Shown here: piece by piece, positions 12,358 through 24,968 of the stretch
How the letters are laid out: every line of letters starts with the position of its first letter
How positions within the stretch are numbered: the first letter of the stretch is position 1
DNA from: Piper betle
Taxonomy: Eukaryota > Streptophyta > Magnoliopsida > Piperales > Piperaceae
Direction: 5' to 3'
DNA length: 64,000 nt
Assembly (NCBI GenBank): GCA_033002965.1
Contig: JAURVB010003208.1
Location: forward strand, 1 to 64,000
Position numbers and translations under genes: made by a program
The notes under the pieces: model-generated
Told to the model about the DNA's origin: nothing
What the model saw: only the letters and a program-made list of their open reading frames with translations
The model's database searches: none

Positions 12358-15300
12358 ATGGCCCCCGAGATAAGGAATGGTGCAAGACAAAAAGGTGCTA
12401 GTGAAGGAGAAACTTCCAACGCACTTGCTACAAATCAACCTGAAATACAAGTACAATTCATTGAAAATGTGGGTGAGCCAGCCGCCCTGTAACATGAAAA
12501 CCCAAGCTTGAACGAATAATTTTGAGAATGGATTAGACAACTTGAATTGGCACTTGACGATGCACTCGCCTTAAATAGGCGAGCTCCGTCGCAATGGGAA
12601 GTGCATCCAAAATAGAAGATGCTAACCTAGCAAACTGGTGGAGTCTAGACGAATTGAACCAGTCAGCCAACCAACCGATAACAAGTGTTTTTACGGTGCC
12701 ACAAGTATAGCCTTTGGCAACTGCCCTAGCCAGCGTGGATTTGTCAAACACCCCTCAAGTAAATAACATGTTTTCTAATGTCTCGGGATTCATGTCACAA
12801 GTATCCCCTTTGATAATTTCACCGTCCGAGCCATGTTGGATGCAACACTATCCCACTATGCAACCTAGTCGGACTAAACATAGTCCACTCCCACATTCAA
12901 CATGGTTTCTACAGTTTCCCCACTACAAGCCACCATACCCATACCCATGGTACAACCCTACTATCCCCCAATATTTGGTTTCTATGGTGTTTCCGCCATC
13001 GATTACTACCATGGTGCCCATCACAACGACACTGCCTTTAGTGTCAATGATTCAACCATTAATTCCCGCCACATTAGCTCCACTATCAGTTAGTTATCCA
13101 CCATTAGCCTATCCTATAATTGTTCTTGTAAAACCCGTGATTCGAGTCAGGGTTTTACGTTACCGAACCAGTCGGTTCGATCGTTGGTTAGAGTCAAGTC
13201 GGTTTCATGAATCGCGTGCCGAGTCGAGACCAGCCGTGAGTTATGAGCGATGAGAGTCAGGTGTACCTGAATATATGATGATAACGTCGAGAAGATGGTG
13301 AGATACGAGTTATCTGAATATATGAAAGTATACAGTATTTTTTTCTTTTATATGTTTGATCGTAGAAATAGTTTTAGGGCCGAATGACGAATTAGGACGC
13401 ATTGGATTATATTCGGGTGGGTTATTAGTTATAGAGCATGTCATTTGGATGTTGTTGTGTTTGTTTTATTTTATGTGATTTTTCCATATTTTTCTAGATT
13501 TTTTTTAGAATTTATTACGAACTAGTTATTATTTTGACTCGAGTAGGAATCGAGTCAATACTTATTTACGAAAATGCCATCGCACGCACTTCTTCTTCCT
13601 CCCGACCTTTTCTCCCCCACATCCAAAACCCTAGCCGCCACCGCCGCCCCTGTTCGCGCGCTGCCGCCGCCATGGCCGACGCCGCCTGGCCGCCGATCAA
13701 CGCCGCCCCGCCCAGTCGTGTCGTCACCGTGCCGCCCCGACCAACCCCGGCCACCGTCGCGCCGCCACGACGCCGGAATTGCCCCACAAGCCGCGATGCT
13801 CCGCCCACTGATTTCGTCGCCGTCCGAGCCGCGCCGCCGCCGCTGTGACCCCGACGACCACCCCCTCGACGTCGCCGACGTTTCCCCCATCGTCCCGACC
13901 ACCGTCAAGGCCGGCCGGAGCCTCGATCGGAGAACGCTGCCACCGCCGCCCATTTTCGACGCCGCCGTCGACGGCCATCGCCGCCTCGGCTACCCTGTTT
14001 GACACCACCATTGGACCGAGCTCGTCGAGCTGGTGTTGATAGACCCCCTGATTGCTCCGTCCCAAATCATCGCCGGAAAACCGTCGGAATCCGCTGAAAA
14101 ACCGCCGACACTCGCCGGAAATTGGATTTGTGGGAAATTCGCCGGATCATCCGCCGAACGCACCCGGTCCAATCTGATCGGACTTCGGACGCCGCTAGGT
14201 GCCGAATTCGAGTTTCGAGCCACAAAAAGGAAACCCTAGCCGTCGCCGATTTTCGACGATGCGAGGTATAATTTATTTTAATTTAATTATTTGAAAGTTT
14301 TGTTTATTAGAATTGCATGCTAGGATTGGTGAATTGTGTGTTATAATAATATATATAAATGTAGATTTGATTAAGGATAAAAATATGAAATTTGTTTGAT
14401 TGTGTGGTGTTAAAAATAGAAGTTATGAAACTAATTAGGGTTATTAAGTAATAATCATGATCTAATCAAACTAGCTTAAGTAGACTCGCTAGAATTGATA
14501 TAGGTTGATGTGTGTTGATTGACGTGTGATTGTGTTGATTGTGTGTGTATGCTATAGGATATGTGATTCATCATGCGGGCGTTAGTTTTTAGCTTGATTG
14601 TATAGGTACGGTGTAGGAGCTCGCTGCCTAGGCGCGTGGACCCGTTTGGAGCTTCTACCAGGTCCGTTTAGGACTCGTTCTCTGATTTACGCTACTCTCT
14701 TGTGTATTTGATTTATTATGTGCAGGACGAGTTAAGTGGCGTTTTATCGAATCCCACTTAACTCGGGCCATTTAGCCAACGATTTTCCGGATTGATAACC
14801 CTCGAGGATGAGATCCCTCGAGTTTGTTTTCGAACTTCAGATCCAGCTCACGTTGCCTTCGGGCCTATTGTATAAATCCCAACCCAGACCTATATATATG
14901 TATAGTTTTCGTGTTTTTGTGAGAGACTGAATGAGGGAAATCCGACTACCGTGCTACGCGAGCGGGCACGTGTGTGTCGACAGTGGGCTCTGGAATGGTG
15001 TGCGGGCCGTTTCATTCCCGAGGGATCCTGACAACTCCACCTTTGAGTTCCTCAAACCCGGAGAAGTGTGGAGGTTCACGGGTACTGCATTGCAGCGCAT
15101 GTCTAGACTTGTGGTTTCAAAGGGTACTGAAGGCGACTGTCTAAGAGTACTCGGCCTTCGTGCTCAAGGCCAGGAGTAATATGGAAGGTGCAGAGGGCGG
15201 AAAGGAACGAGATTTGACGCGAGAAGCAATAGAGAAATGGCCGAGGCATGAGAATGAGAAAGATAGGGGGACGCTGTCGACCCGAGGGCGACGGCTCCCG

Positions 15301-17238
15301 TATGTGCCCTGATGAGAGTTCTTGAGGAAGTATATGGTTTTCTTTCAACAGGAGAGTTTGCTTTCCTGTGCCAGATTGATATTAGTTATTTTCCGGGCCG
15401 GTAACACTCGTTGCTGACGGTTTTTCTATATATATGTAGGTGAGGATGCGAGCGATGAAAGCTGTCGGGACTGCGGAGGAGCAGTACGGAACCGCGCACA
15501 CATGTACCTGCCGCATGTAACGTATAATGACAGTGTGTTATTGCTACGTGAATGATAATTTTGATGTGTTTGTTTAGATAAATTGCTTGTTTTGAAATGA
15601 ATGGATAAATGTGAATGAGTAGTGAGTTTGGAGTTCAGGCTCGGTTCAATTGAAACGAAGGGGATAATGATGAATGCTACGATAGATTATCATGTTTTAC
15701 CGTATTTTCATAAAATAGTATATATTTTCTTTTGGTTTCTCATTTATTATTTTATCTTTTCTTTACTTGCACGTCATGACATGTATGTAGGACTCCGTTA
15801 GAACCCACGCATCCCATCCATGCATTTCATGTTTGCATCTCCATCTTAAAACGCCGAGAGTAGATCCTGGACGGCTTAACCGAACCCAGTAGATTAGCGA
15901 ACGGTTCGGTCGCCGGTGACATTCCCGGGTCGGTTCGCGGGTGAGCCGAAACGGGGTGTTACAGTTCTAGTAGCGCCAGTTACACCAGTTGTATTGGTTC
16001 AAAATGCCCGCTTTGATGAGTTGAAAGCCGCAATGGATGCATAAGTTGCATTGATTACCACGCTGATAGCGTAAAAGGATAAAGAGCCAAGTGAAGCAGT
16101 AAAGTGTCTCTGTACCTTAGCTAACGAAGTTTACACAAAAAATTTTTCAGAAAAATACAAGCACTCAACCTTCACAAAGTTCGATGGAGATGGAAATCCT
16201 GGAGATCGCATTACAATCTTTGAGATTGTGGAGCAATTGCAACAAATGAGAAGTTAAAGTTGCAATAATTTCCTACATCCCTCAACGGCAATGCCTTAAG
16301 ATGTTTAATAACCGCCTTCTAAGATCAATTAGTTTATGGGATAAGTTTGTTGAACAAGTCACAAAACATTTTCAGTCAATGGAAATCCCAGTAAAGATAG
16401 AACACTTACGACAGTGTCGAAGAGAACCGGGTGACCAGCTTGCAACACATGTGAAGAGGTTTAGAAGCCTAACATCTCAGATGAAAAAGACCCCTGATAT
16501 TAAGGAACTTGTAAAGATTTGTGCAATGAATGCAGGACCGGCTGCTTGGTACTTAAGTAGTGTGCAATGCAACACTTTTAAACTACTCTTTGAAAGTGTG
16601 TTGATCTTCAAGGAACTTGGAAGGGTTTCTAATTCCTTGAAGAATGTTAAGGCATCTATTAATGCTATCACTGAACTCGGCTAGCAAGGCCAGGAAAAAC
16701 AACAAAGGAACAACAACGAAGGGAAAAATGCCACACCTTGACAACGGCGTGAATAGAAGAATATAGAGGATTACACCTTCAATGTTGTAGATATCGATAG
16801 GTGGATTAATGTTTTGGTTGAGCAAGGAAAGATAACACCATGGACACCGAAGAATCCACCAAAGCTGGAGGACGAGAAGAAAGATAATTTCTACCGATAC
16901 CATCAAATGGTTGGCCATCAGACAGTTAAATGTCAAAATATAACAGAGAAAATTCAAGAATTACCCAACAAAGGGGAAATCAAATATAAAGCTCTACAAC
17001 ACAAAAGGCACCAACAGCCAATGTTATGATAGCAAGTCATTTGACCTCACTGTTGAAGGTGCAAGACAAAGAAAAAGAAAATGATGAACTAAGCAAGGGC
17101 AAGGAGCCTATGGAAGAGAAGTTGGAAAAGGAAAGGCAACCTAAAAGAAATGAAAGTAAGAAGGAGGCTCCTTTGAGTTCAGCGAAAGAAGGAAAGAAGG
17201 TTTCGTCTCCTCCCACACCAAAAAAGGAAGCTGATTAA
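12358..17238 (+). pseudogene. gag of the Tat-like element, split by a solo LTR
   Basis: Capsid/nucleocapsid precursor gene. The first ATG after the primer site is at 12358 (MAPEIRNGARQKGASEGE..) and reads 40 codons to a stop. The gene resumes after the nested solo LTR (13127-15963) and its duplication. A retrotransposon gag domain is visible at 16301-16684 (WDKFVEQVTKHFQSMEIP, HVKRFRSLT, AWYLSS). A nucleocapsid-like segment at 16814-17029 keeps YHQMVGH and KCQN, but its first knuckle cysteine is replaced. A lysine/glutamate-rich linker (17026-17238) leads towards protease. Multiple stops show it is not functional. Confidence 0.8.
13127..15963 (+). mobile_element. solo LTR of a long-LTR retrotransposon (subfamily I)
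   Basis: A 2.84 kb LTR begins TGTAAAACCCGTG and ends GGGGTGTTACA. It is flanked by the perfect 5-bp duplication GTTCT (13122-13126 and 15964-15968), so it is a solo LTR left by LTR-LTR recombination, inserted in the gag of the Tat-like element. It contains an AT-rich 5' part, the shared module (about 13420-13578), a GC-rich tract (13580-14240) with two telo-box strings AAACCCTA (13626-13633, 14231-14238), and a TATA box TATAAAT (14871-14877). Related copies on the minus strand lie at 37446, 48017-49028 and 61089-63563. Frames such as 13574-14002 are products of the GC-rich tract. Confidence 0.95.
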
Positions 17239-17276
17239 ATGACAATGGTGAAAAGTTAAGAAAGATACCCGAGTTA

Positions 17277-17945
17277 GTGCACATGTTTGACATGTTGCAC
17301 TTCTCACCCATTGCCCGGTTCACAGTTGAACAAGCTTTGTTAGAATTTGAAATTAGAAATGGAGAAGATAGTTTCTTTATGAACTCAAGTGGAATAAAAG
17401 ACTACATCACAAATATAGAGTACTTGGGACATCCTTTGACTATTTTAACTCGAGTAAATAAGGAACAAAGATCCTGTACAAACCCATCTTGGCCACATGC
17501 TGACGATAGTTTACCAATGCCAGTTGGAATCATCACTTTCTCCAACGACAATTTGTGTCACCTTGAGCCCAACCACAATTGACCATTGTTTGTTAGTGTG
17601 GAACACAAAAACAAGTTTGTTTGGCCTGTACTTGTGGATCAAGGATCATCAATCAACATTCTTCCTATCCATGTGTTGTTTGAATTGGGTTATACTAAGA
17701 AAAACCTCATGCTAGATGATACCACAATCAATTTAGTGTCTCTTGTACCATATGAGTCATTAGGAATGGTGTGTTTACACATCTTTGTTGGTCCTTTCCA
17801 TTTACCACACATATTCCACATTCTAAAAGTTGATTTAATGTGGCACATGCTTCTTGGGGGACCATGGATTCATGACTACCAATGTGTGCCATCTTCGTGG
17901 CACCAATGCATTAAACCTACATCCAGTAAAGGAGGTCAGATTTGA
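17277..17945 (+). pseudogene. retropepsin domain, Tat-like element
   Basis: The aspartic protease that matures Gag-Pol. The segment VLVDQGSSINILPIHVLFEL holds the active-site D-Q-G-S variant of D-S/T-G-S. The downstream LGGPWIHDYQCVPSSWHQC is the conserved end of Tat-type protease domains. Upstream FTVEQALLEFEIRNGEDSFF fits the lead-in region. A stop near 17582 and frame changes divide it. Confidence 0.75.
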
Positions 17946-18760
17946 GTTTGAGGGCTGTGAAACCCATTCGCACTTGAGGAAGCGCACTTTGCGGATGCTG
18001 GATTTTTCATGGAGGGAAATGTCCTAAAGTTGGCTTGAGCACAACCGTTTAGTCATGTCTATCCTGCTACACTTGATTTGCCAGACTTTATTAAACCAAC
18101 AGCTAATTATCCGTTGTCAAACCCTTCTAAAGTAGCAAAGTTACACAAGTTGTCAGTTCCATTTGCACCAATAATTTCACCAGGACCAGAAGCTTCATTA
18201 GTACCTTTAAAGGTAACAATGCATTCAGGACAATCAAAGCAAAAAATTAAAGGAATGCCACTGCTCCAAGAAGTGCAAAGTTAGGAAGAAAAAGATCACA
18301 TGGCAATTGAGGATGCCGTCATGGTATTAGGACAATGGAAATTACCAGTGACGAACTTTTATGAGAAGGAAATAATTACACTTGACCCATGCCCAGTCAT
18401 TACTTGGTAGAAAAAGAATGCAATTCCTTTGAAGAATTTGAGATTATAACTTTGGAACCAGAAGATTCAATCACGTCGGAATTATTTCCTTATTGCATAT
18501 CAAGTGAAAATGAAGGATCAATGCGACCATGGTTTGTGGGAGCAATATCACATAAAAAGGGACTACAAGATCAAGAAATACAACTAGCACCAAGTCTTTG
18601 TGAAGATGGAGTTACTCTAATAGTAGAACAACTTTTGGAAATCAATTTGGGAACTTATCAAGAGCCCCGTCCGAATTTTCTTGGATCAAGCTTAGAAGAA
18701 ATGGAGAAGTGACATCTCATTGATGTACTTAGAAGTTATAAGGATTGTTTTGCATGTTCA
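17946..18760 (+). pseudogene. protease-RT linker, broken frames
   Basis: Two short frames (18078-18284 and 18389-18712) are acidic or proline-rich and have no conserved domain. They fill the space between retropepsin and reverse transcriptase as in other Tat-type elements. Confidence 0.5.
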
Positions 18761-18769
18761 TATGATGAA

Positions 18770-19560
18770 ATGTTAGGTTTGTCATCCGAAGTTGCAGTAC
18801 ACGGCCTTGTAGTTAAGCCAGGGATACGTCTAGTTGTTCAAGCGAGAAGAAAGTTTAGTCCATCGATCGAGGCCATGATCGCAATAGAAATAGAGAAGTT
18901 GAAGAAGGCAAACTTCATTCGCGAAGTCAACTACCCAAAATGGTTGGCAAATGTTGTCCCGGTAAAGAAGAAGAATGGTTTGATGAGGATTTGCGTGGAC
19001 TTCTGAGATCTCAACAAAGCATATCCCAATGATGCATTTCCTTTACCGACCCCTGATATTTTACTAGACAATATAGTTGGTTGTCAGATGTTTTCTTTCA
19101 TGGATGGATTTAGTGGCTACGATCATATTCATATGGCAGCCGAAGATGAAGAAGAGACAACTTTCTACAGGCCTTTTAGAATCTATTGCTTTATAATAAT
19201 GTTGTTTGGTTTGAAGAATGCACGAGCTACTTATCAATGGGCAATGCAATATATTTTTATAGGTATGATACATGTGGAAATGGAGGATTATGTTAACGAC
19301 ATAATTGTGAAGTCAAAAGCAAGAAGTGATCATTGCAAGGTATTGCAAAATGTACTTCACCGGAGTAGAGTAAATAACTTGAGTTTGAATCCACAAAAAT
19401 GTGCTTTTGGTGTTTCATGAGGGCAATTTCTCAGATTTTTGGTACACTAGTGAGGAATCCAAGTTGACCCTGCAAAAATTCAAGCATTAGGGTTATGAGT
19501 CCACCTTTTTTGCATCAATTGCAAAGCTTCCTAGGAAAGATTAATTATATTCAGAGGTTT
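18770..19560 (+). pseudogene. reverse transcriptase domain, catalytic Asp lost
   Basis: Gypsy reverse transcriptase. In order: VVQARRKFSPS, EIEKLKKANFIREV, WLANVVPVKKKNGLMRICVD (stop), DLNKAYPNDAFPLP, FMDGFSGYDHIHMA, TTFYRPFR, LFGLKNARATYQ, and the catalytic box, where the expected YVDD reads YVND (codons 19289-19300; AAC at 19295-19297). LNPQKCAFGVS follows, then a stop and a frameshift. The D-to-N change alone would abolish polymerisation. Confidence 0.88.
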
Positions 19561-19584
19561 ATCCTAGAATTGTTGTAAAAACTT

Positions 19585-20460
19585 TTGCCACTCACTCAAT
19601 TATTGAAGAAAGGTAACAAGTTTGAGTGTGGGAAAGCGTGTGAGCGATCCTTCGAGGAGATAAAGACAGGATTGTTAAAGCCTCCAACTTTACTTGCTCG
19701 AATGCCATATAGACCACTCATCTTATATATTTCTCATACAGAAGCAACACTCGCAGCCATCTTAGCCCAAGTAGATGACCTTGGAGAGAACAACCTGTGT
19801 ATTACTTAAGCAGAGCTATGACTTCAATTGAACAAAGGTACACAAAGATAGAAAAAGCATGTTTAGCCTTAGTGTTTTCTTCGAATAAATTGCCACATTA
19901 CTTTCTTATACATGAAGTACATTTGGTGATACACAACAATCCTATTTGATACCTGTTTCAATAACCGGCCTTGTCCAGAAGAGCAGCAAGATGGCTTTGA
20001 AAGTTAATGAAGTTCGACATCAAGTGTCATGCAAAAAGTAGTAAAAGGTCAAGCAATTGCCGAGCTACTCGCCAATCATTGGGCTTTACCATCCAAAAGA
20101 AAGTCCAGTTCAACATGGGTAAGGAACTACTAAAGTGGACTTTGCATTTTGATGGAATAGCTGTGAGAATGTGCGGATGAGCAAGACCCACTGGAGGAGC
20201 TAGGGTTGTCTTAGTAGAGCCTTGAGGGAAGATGCATTTACATGCTTACAATTAGGCATATTTTTGCACCAACAGCAACGCAGAATATGAAGCAATGTTT
20301 CTTGGACTGTTTCTTGCAAAAGATTTTAAAGTGGAATACTTGCTAGTTTGAAGTGACTCAGGTATGGAGATATCATCAACTTTTTGGCACGCAACTAGCC
20401 ACCCAGTGATTGATACAAGGCTCGTGAGGTGCGAAAAATTGTTTGATGTCATCTCATTGA
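19585..20460 (+). pseudogene. RNase H region of the Tat-like element
   Basis: The RT/RNase H connection and RNase H remnants. CERSFEEIKTGLLKPPTLLA and RPLILYISHTEATLAAILAQ at 19585-19809 are the typical lead-in. Later text (near 20290, AEYEAMF) matches the second RNase H segment of Tat elements. Numerous stops are present. Confidence 0.7.
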
Positions 20461-20489
20461 AGGAGAATTATTATATAGCCTAGGATTTG

Positions 20490-21646
20490 ATAGAGTCTTA
20501 CTATAGTGTTTCACCACGGAGGAAAGTTTAAAGGCTATGAGAGACGAGCACGAAGGGACTTGTGGAGAGCACCAAGGTGGAAGAAGGTTGTATCACCTTT
20601 TGCTCCACATCGGATACTTTTGGCCAACAATGTATAAGGATTGTATGGACTTTGCTCGGTCATGTGAGAAGTGTCATTTGCATGCACCTTTGAAGCATAT
20701 GCCGTCAGAACCATTGCACCAGATTTACGCTTATTGGACATTTTAGATTTGGGGGTTTGATTTTATCAATCGCATCCATCCATTATCGTCAAAGGGTCAT
20801 AAGTTCATCTTAACAATGATTGAATATTTTACTAAGTGGGGTGAAGCAATACCGGCAGAGAAACAAACAAGAGAGTGTGTCGCTCAATTCATCAAAGAAA
20901 ATATCATCTATCGGTTTGGAGTTTCCCAAAAGCTTATTACAGATAATGGCACGCCGTTCATGGGATGGCAAATGGCCAAGTTAGCCGAACAACACATATT
21001 TGAAATGGTACAATCATTACCATACAACCCGCAATCTAATGGACAAGAAAAATCTTTCAACAAGATTTTAAAACAAATGTTGTGAAAGATGGTGGCAAAT
21101 AATCAACACGATTGGCAAAAAAGGCTACCTAAAGCATTATGGTCATATCGTACTTCCGCACTTGTTAGTACCAGAGTTATACATTTTTTGTTAGTGTATG
21201 GAACAAAAGCTATCTTGCCTTTAGAAGTAGAGTTACCTGCATTAAGGATGACAACTGCTTCACATTTATCACTAGAACAAGCAGAGTATGTGGCAAATAG
21301 AATTGTGTCACTTGAAGCGATTGACGAGCATCATCATGTTGCAGGGGAAAAGTTGAAAAGGTATCATGACGCAATGACAAGGAAGTACAACCAAGACATT
21401 GAGCCCTGCAAATTTAGCCCTGGAATGTTAGTATTATGTAACACTCATGAAGTTAGGGCCAGGTCGCCAATGTCCAAACTTTCCCCATCATGGGAAGGGC
21501 CCTACGTTGTGAAACAAGATATTGGTAAAGGATATTATGAATTGTTAACAATTGATAGAGATTTCTTATTCCAAGTTAGTGCAAGATACTTAAAAATTTG
21601 GCGAGACCCTCTAACAAGAGGTCACACCCCGCCAAATGAAGCCTAA
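20490..21646 (+). pseudogene. integrase of the Tat-like element
   Basis: The DDE integrase that inserts the cDNA. It keeps a zinc-binding CEKC (20662-20680 region). The catalytic aspartates sit in WGFD (20750) and LITDNGT (20935). The glutamate context is NPQSNGQEKSFNK (21030), and WSYRTSALVSTRVIHFLLVY follows. The C-terminal part reads SPSWEGPYVVK and YLKIWRDPLTRG, the usual chromatin-proximal end. Stops at 20744 and after QML (21083) divide it into three frames. Confidence 0.88.
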
Positions 21647-21871
21647 TTGGTGCACAGATAATGTACAGTGTACGTAGCAAAAAAAGTGAGTACTCTAGAG
21701 AATAACGGTCACCCACCATGATATATTAGGAAGAAATCACGAGTAAGGTGAAAAGTCTTAAATGGTGAAAAAATAAAAAGATGGCTTTAAGAGGAAAAAA
21801 TAACAAATTTATATTCTAGTGGTGCAAGGATACTCCAAACGGTTCGGTGGCTACTCTTTAAAGATATCCAC

Positions 21872-21886
21872 CAAACTGGGGGCTAA
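21872..21886 (+). promoter_or_regulatory. polypurine tract region
   Basis: CAAACTGGGGGCTAA lies directly before the TG of the 3' LTR. The G-run in a purine-rich context matches the plus-strand primer position of Tat/Ogre elements. Confidence 0.6.
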
Positions 21887-24800
21887 TGTTTGTACATATT
21901 TAAACTTATCCATTCACATAGATAAGTTTTGAAAGATTCTGCGAAAAAGATGTTTGTTGATCTAAATATATCAGAGGATATTTGTGTTATTCTGAAACTA
22001 CGAGAGGAAATTTGTGAAAAAATTGAACCGGCCACTATTTCAGGCCAGTAGAAATAGAATAGAAGGGCTCTTAATGTATATAAAACATTAAGCCTAATTG
22101 TTGATAAGGGGAAATTTTTAATTACTAGCAAGTTGATACGAGAAGAAAATGTCCAAAGATTGAGAGATGGAGAACCTTTACTCACCATTGCCGGAGTCTT
22201 GTCACCTCACTGCCTTGTCGAATAAGGTGATATCGGTACTGTTTGGAGCGCTTACCACCAATTCATGAAGCCCCATGCACTATACTGTTGAGTCGCGGGA
22301 GTTGCATATGGCCCCCATTTCACTGCCCAGATCCCCACGTTGCTCCTGCTACACCAGGTGTAACAGAGGACTTTGTGTGTTGCTGCATCGCCAGAGCTCC
22401 GCAACTCGGGTTTCTTGCTGCTGCCTCTCAGCTTTGCCAAGGAACTATTTGAAATCCTTTCACCGTGGAAGTGCCTGAGCATGGCCGTGGGCGTGCACCT
22501 GCCCACCACCAGTATTCTCTGTTTGCAGCCAAAGTTGGAGCCGACTCATGCTTAAGAGAAAAGTTCGGGTCTTGCTGCCAAGAAGCCGCCGGATTGGAAG
22601 AAAGAAGCCACTGCTGCACTGCAGCCACTGCTGCCACCCTGCCAGAGTTGTCATCAACGCCTGAAGATCATCACGTTGCTGCAACCGACCTACCCGAAAG
22701 GTGAGTTTTTTTCTCTTTGGCAGGAAAAAACAGAGGAGATTGAAGTAGAAAACTGCCGCGGAGGGTTGATTTCGTAATTGTCTTCTGACAAACACCGGCT
22801 GTTCCCAACCCCGTATTGGTATCCAAAGTGAAGCTGATGAAGCGATCTTTAGTACTGGGTGAAGCCCTGCCGGAGTTAGTCATCACTGTCGCCAGAATTT
22901 CGAAAGAAGATTGCTGATCGGAGCAAGGCAAGAACCGAAAGTCCCCTGTCATTGCTCTATTTTGAGCCAAGGAGAAGTGTTGAAGTTGGAATTTCTTTGT
23001 CTTGATCCAGGAGAGGAGAACTTGTCATCTTGGATGCACTCTGTAAGCCTTGCCTCATCAAAAGGTCATGCCTTTTTAGATGATCGCCTAACTACTGCGG
23101 TCGCCTGAAAGTTTGTTGTCAAACCTCTGTACAGAAATCAATGGAGCTGAGAGGAGGAAGTCGCTGCTTTCCCCGACTTGTTATTGCTTTCTTGTCGTGG
23201 CCTCCAGATTGTCTCAACCCAATGATCAATTGCTGCTGCGAAGCTTACCTCACCATCACGTTCTTGCCAAAATCTGCCTCCGCCGAAGGAAGGAGGGGAG
23301 CATTGCCGAAGGAAGGGAGAAAACAAAGGATGACAGCAGCGGAGAGCTGATTTCACTGCCATTTTCTGGTCAACACCGGCAGTCATCAACACCGATGAGA
23401 TGTCCAAAGCGAAGTCGGTGAATTAATATTTGGATTTGGCTGGAGTCCATTCACTGTCCTCCAATCATTGCTCCCTGTTCAATTCGACGTTGCCTAGTCG
23501 CCTGAATTCCGTTGTCATCGCCGAGAAAAGACCCACTCCTTGGCTGCGTTGTTGTCAAGAATGAGGCATTGCATAACTCTGTCCATTCCGATTTAAATGG
23601 GATCAACGGGGATCCGATTTAAAAATAACGTGAATCGGTTGAGCTCGAATCGGTTCGTGAATCGGCCGATTCGAACCAGATTTAACCCGATTCGAGCCAA
23701 TTTTGGAATCGGCTCAAATCGGCCGATTCTAGTGGGCGGCAGGGAGGCAATAGGGGCGGCGATGGACGAGCGGGGGGGCTAGGCTGGGGCAACTGCGGCG
23801 TGGGACGGGCGGCGACGGTAAATGGCAAGGGAGCGAGGGCGAGCGGCGAGGGAGGCGACGGGGCGGCGATGCGGGCCGGGGCGAGCTGTGAGGGCGGCTT
23901 CGGGTGGCGCGGTGGGGTGAGCTGCCAGGGCAGCTTCGGGCAGGGCGAGGGCGGCTTCGGGGTGGCGCGGCGGGGCGGAAGGTGAGGAGGGGGAGCGACG
24001 GGGCAATAGGGCATCGAGGGCGGCGACGGGGCGACAGGGCAGGGCGGCGGCGGCGGCGGGGAGAAAAGGGATAAAACATAAGTGGCATTCTCGTAATTAA
24101 AAGTTGACTCGACTCCTACTCAAGTAAAAAATAATAACTAACTCCATATAATTTTAAAAAATCCAAAAAAATATGAAAAAATATCATAAAATATAATACA
24201 CATTATAACATAAAAATTAGATCAAAATGACATATTCTATACTAATAATCCATTAATTTTGATTAAGTTAAAATTTTTGTATAGGACCGATTTAGGCCGA
24301 TTCAACTGAACCGATTCTTGTCCGATTTAGATCGATTCCGATTTTGATTTTTACAACTATGGAATGAGGTCGGGATAGTAAAGGGATCTTCATATCTATT
24401 TACCCACCAATTGACTAATTAGCTTACTTAGCTTGACCGTATCCACATCTATTTGCCTATCCTTGATCAGTTTGACTTAGAGGTTAGACCAACCTGGATT
24501 GGAGTTATTTTGTATCGGCCCATATTTGACTCGAAATTCATCTCATTACTTTCCCGTGCTTTGATTTGTTTATAACCCGGTACCCCGCTATTTTCCCACA
24601 TTCCAAAAATAATGGTGAAGTTTATTTCATTATTTGAGTACAGCAAATATCAAATTTGAGGTCCCTTTAAGAAGCAAATTATGTATGGAGTCAAAAAATT
24701 AAAATGATAAATATTTGACTAAGATTTGTGAAGGAATTGAAAATTAGTAGATTGTGAGTATAAATTTCATTGTGAATTGACTTAGAGATTTAAGTTGGAC

Positions 24801-24963
24801 TTAAAGAACCATATAAAATTTCCTGTGTGTTCTTTTGTACATGTGACATTTTATTTTTATCGCACTATTTCTTTGCGCGACAAGGGCGCCTTGGTCCCAC
24901 TAAACCTTCAAGCCCGAATCAAAAGATACGATCCACAGGGGTGGACAATCCTGCGTCTTAACA
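21887..24963 (+). repeat. 3' LTR of the Tat-like element
   Basis: It begins TGTTTGTACATATTT and ends ..CTTAACA. It matches the 5' LTR apart from a 795-bp hAT-type insertion with 8-bp duplication (23559-24369). Without that insert it is ~2.27 kb, close to the 5' LTR. A TATATAAAAC promoter string lies at 22077-22086. GC-rich frames here mirror those of the 5' LTR and are not genes. Confidence 0.92.
23567..24361 (+). mobile_element. non-autonomous hAT-type element with GC-rich core
   Basis: A 795-bp insertion in the 3' LTR, bounded by the perfect 8-bp duplication GAATGAGG (23559-23566, 24362-24369); an 8-bp duplication is characteristic of hAT. It starts CATTGCATAAC and ends GATTTTTACAACTATG. 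Ends are rich in GAATCGG/CCGATTC: 5' part 23590-23730 and 3' part 24290-24345. The middle is a GC-rich tract (23735-24060) followed by the shared module (about 24088-24255). No transposase is encoded. Proline/arginine-rich frames across the GC-rich tract are compositional. Confidence 0.92.
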
Positions 24964-24968
24964 TTTAA

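Larger units (their letters stand above)
10128..24963 (+). mobile_element. full-length Ty3/gypsy retrotransposon, Tat/Ogre-like, non-functional
   Basis: A complete LTR retrotransposon: 5' LTR 10128-12285, primer site, gag, protease, reverse transcriptase, RNase H, integrase, polypurine tract, 3' LTR 21887-24963. It is bounded by the perfect 5-bp target duplication TTTAA (10123-10127 and 24964-24968). The gene order PR-RT-RH-INT is that of Ty3/gypsy. The integrase and protease wording (YRFGVSQKLITDNGT; PWIHDYQCVPSS) and a TGGTGACTCCACTTAGGAC primer site resemble the Tat/Ogre lineage (assignment from family knowledge). All domains carry stops or frameshifts and the two LTRs are strongly diverged, so the insertion is old. 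Two later insertions sit inside it: a solo LTR in gag and a hAT-type element in the 3' LTR. Confidence 0.93.

Noticed and set aside
13555..14239. Long Pro/Arg/Ala-rich frames on both strands in the solo LTR
   Set aside because: GC-rich composition keeps all frames open and no domain is present. Only the conserved ATG context was kept as a finding.
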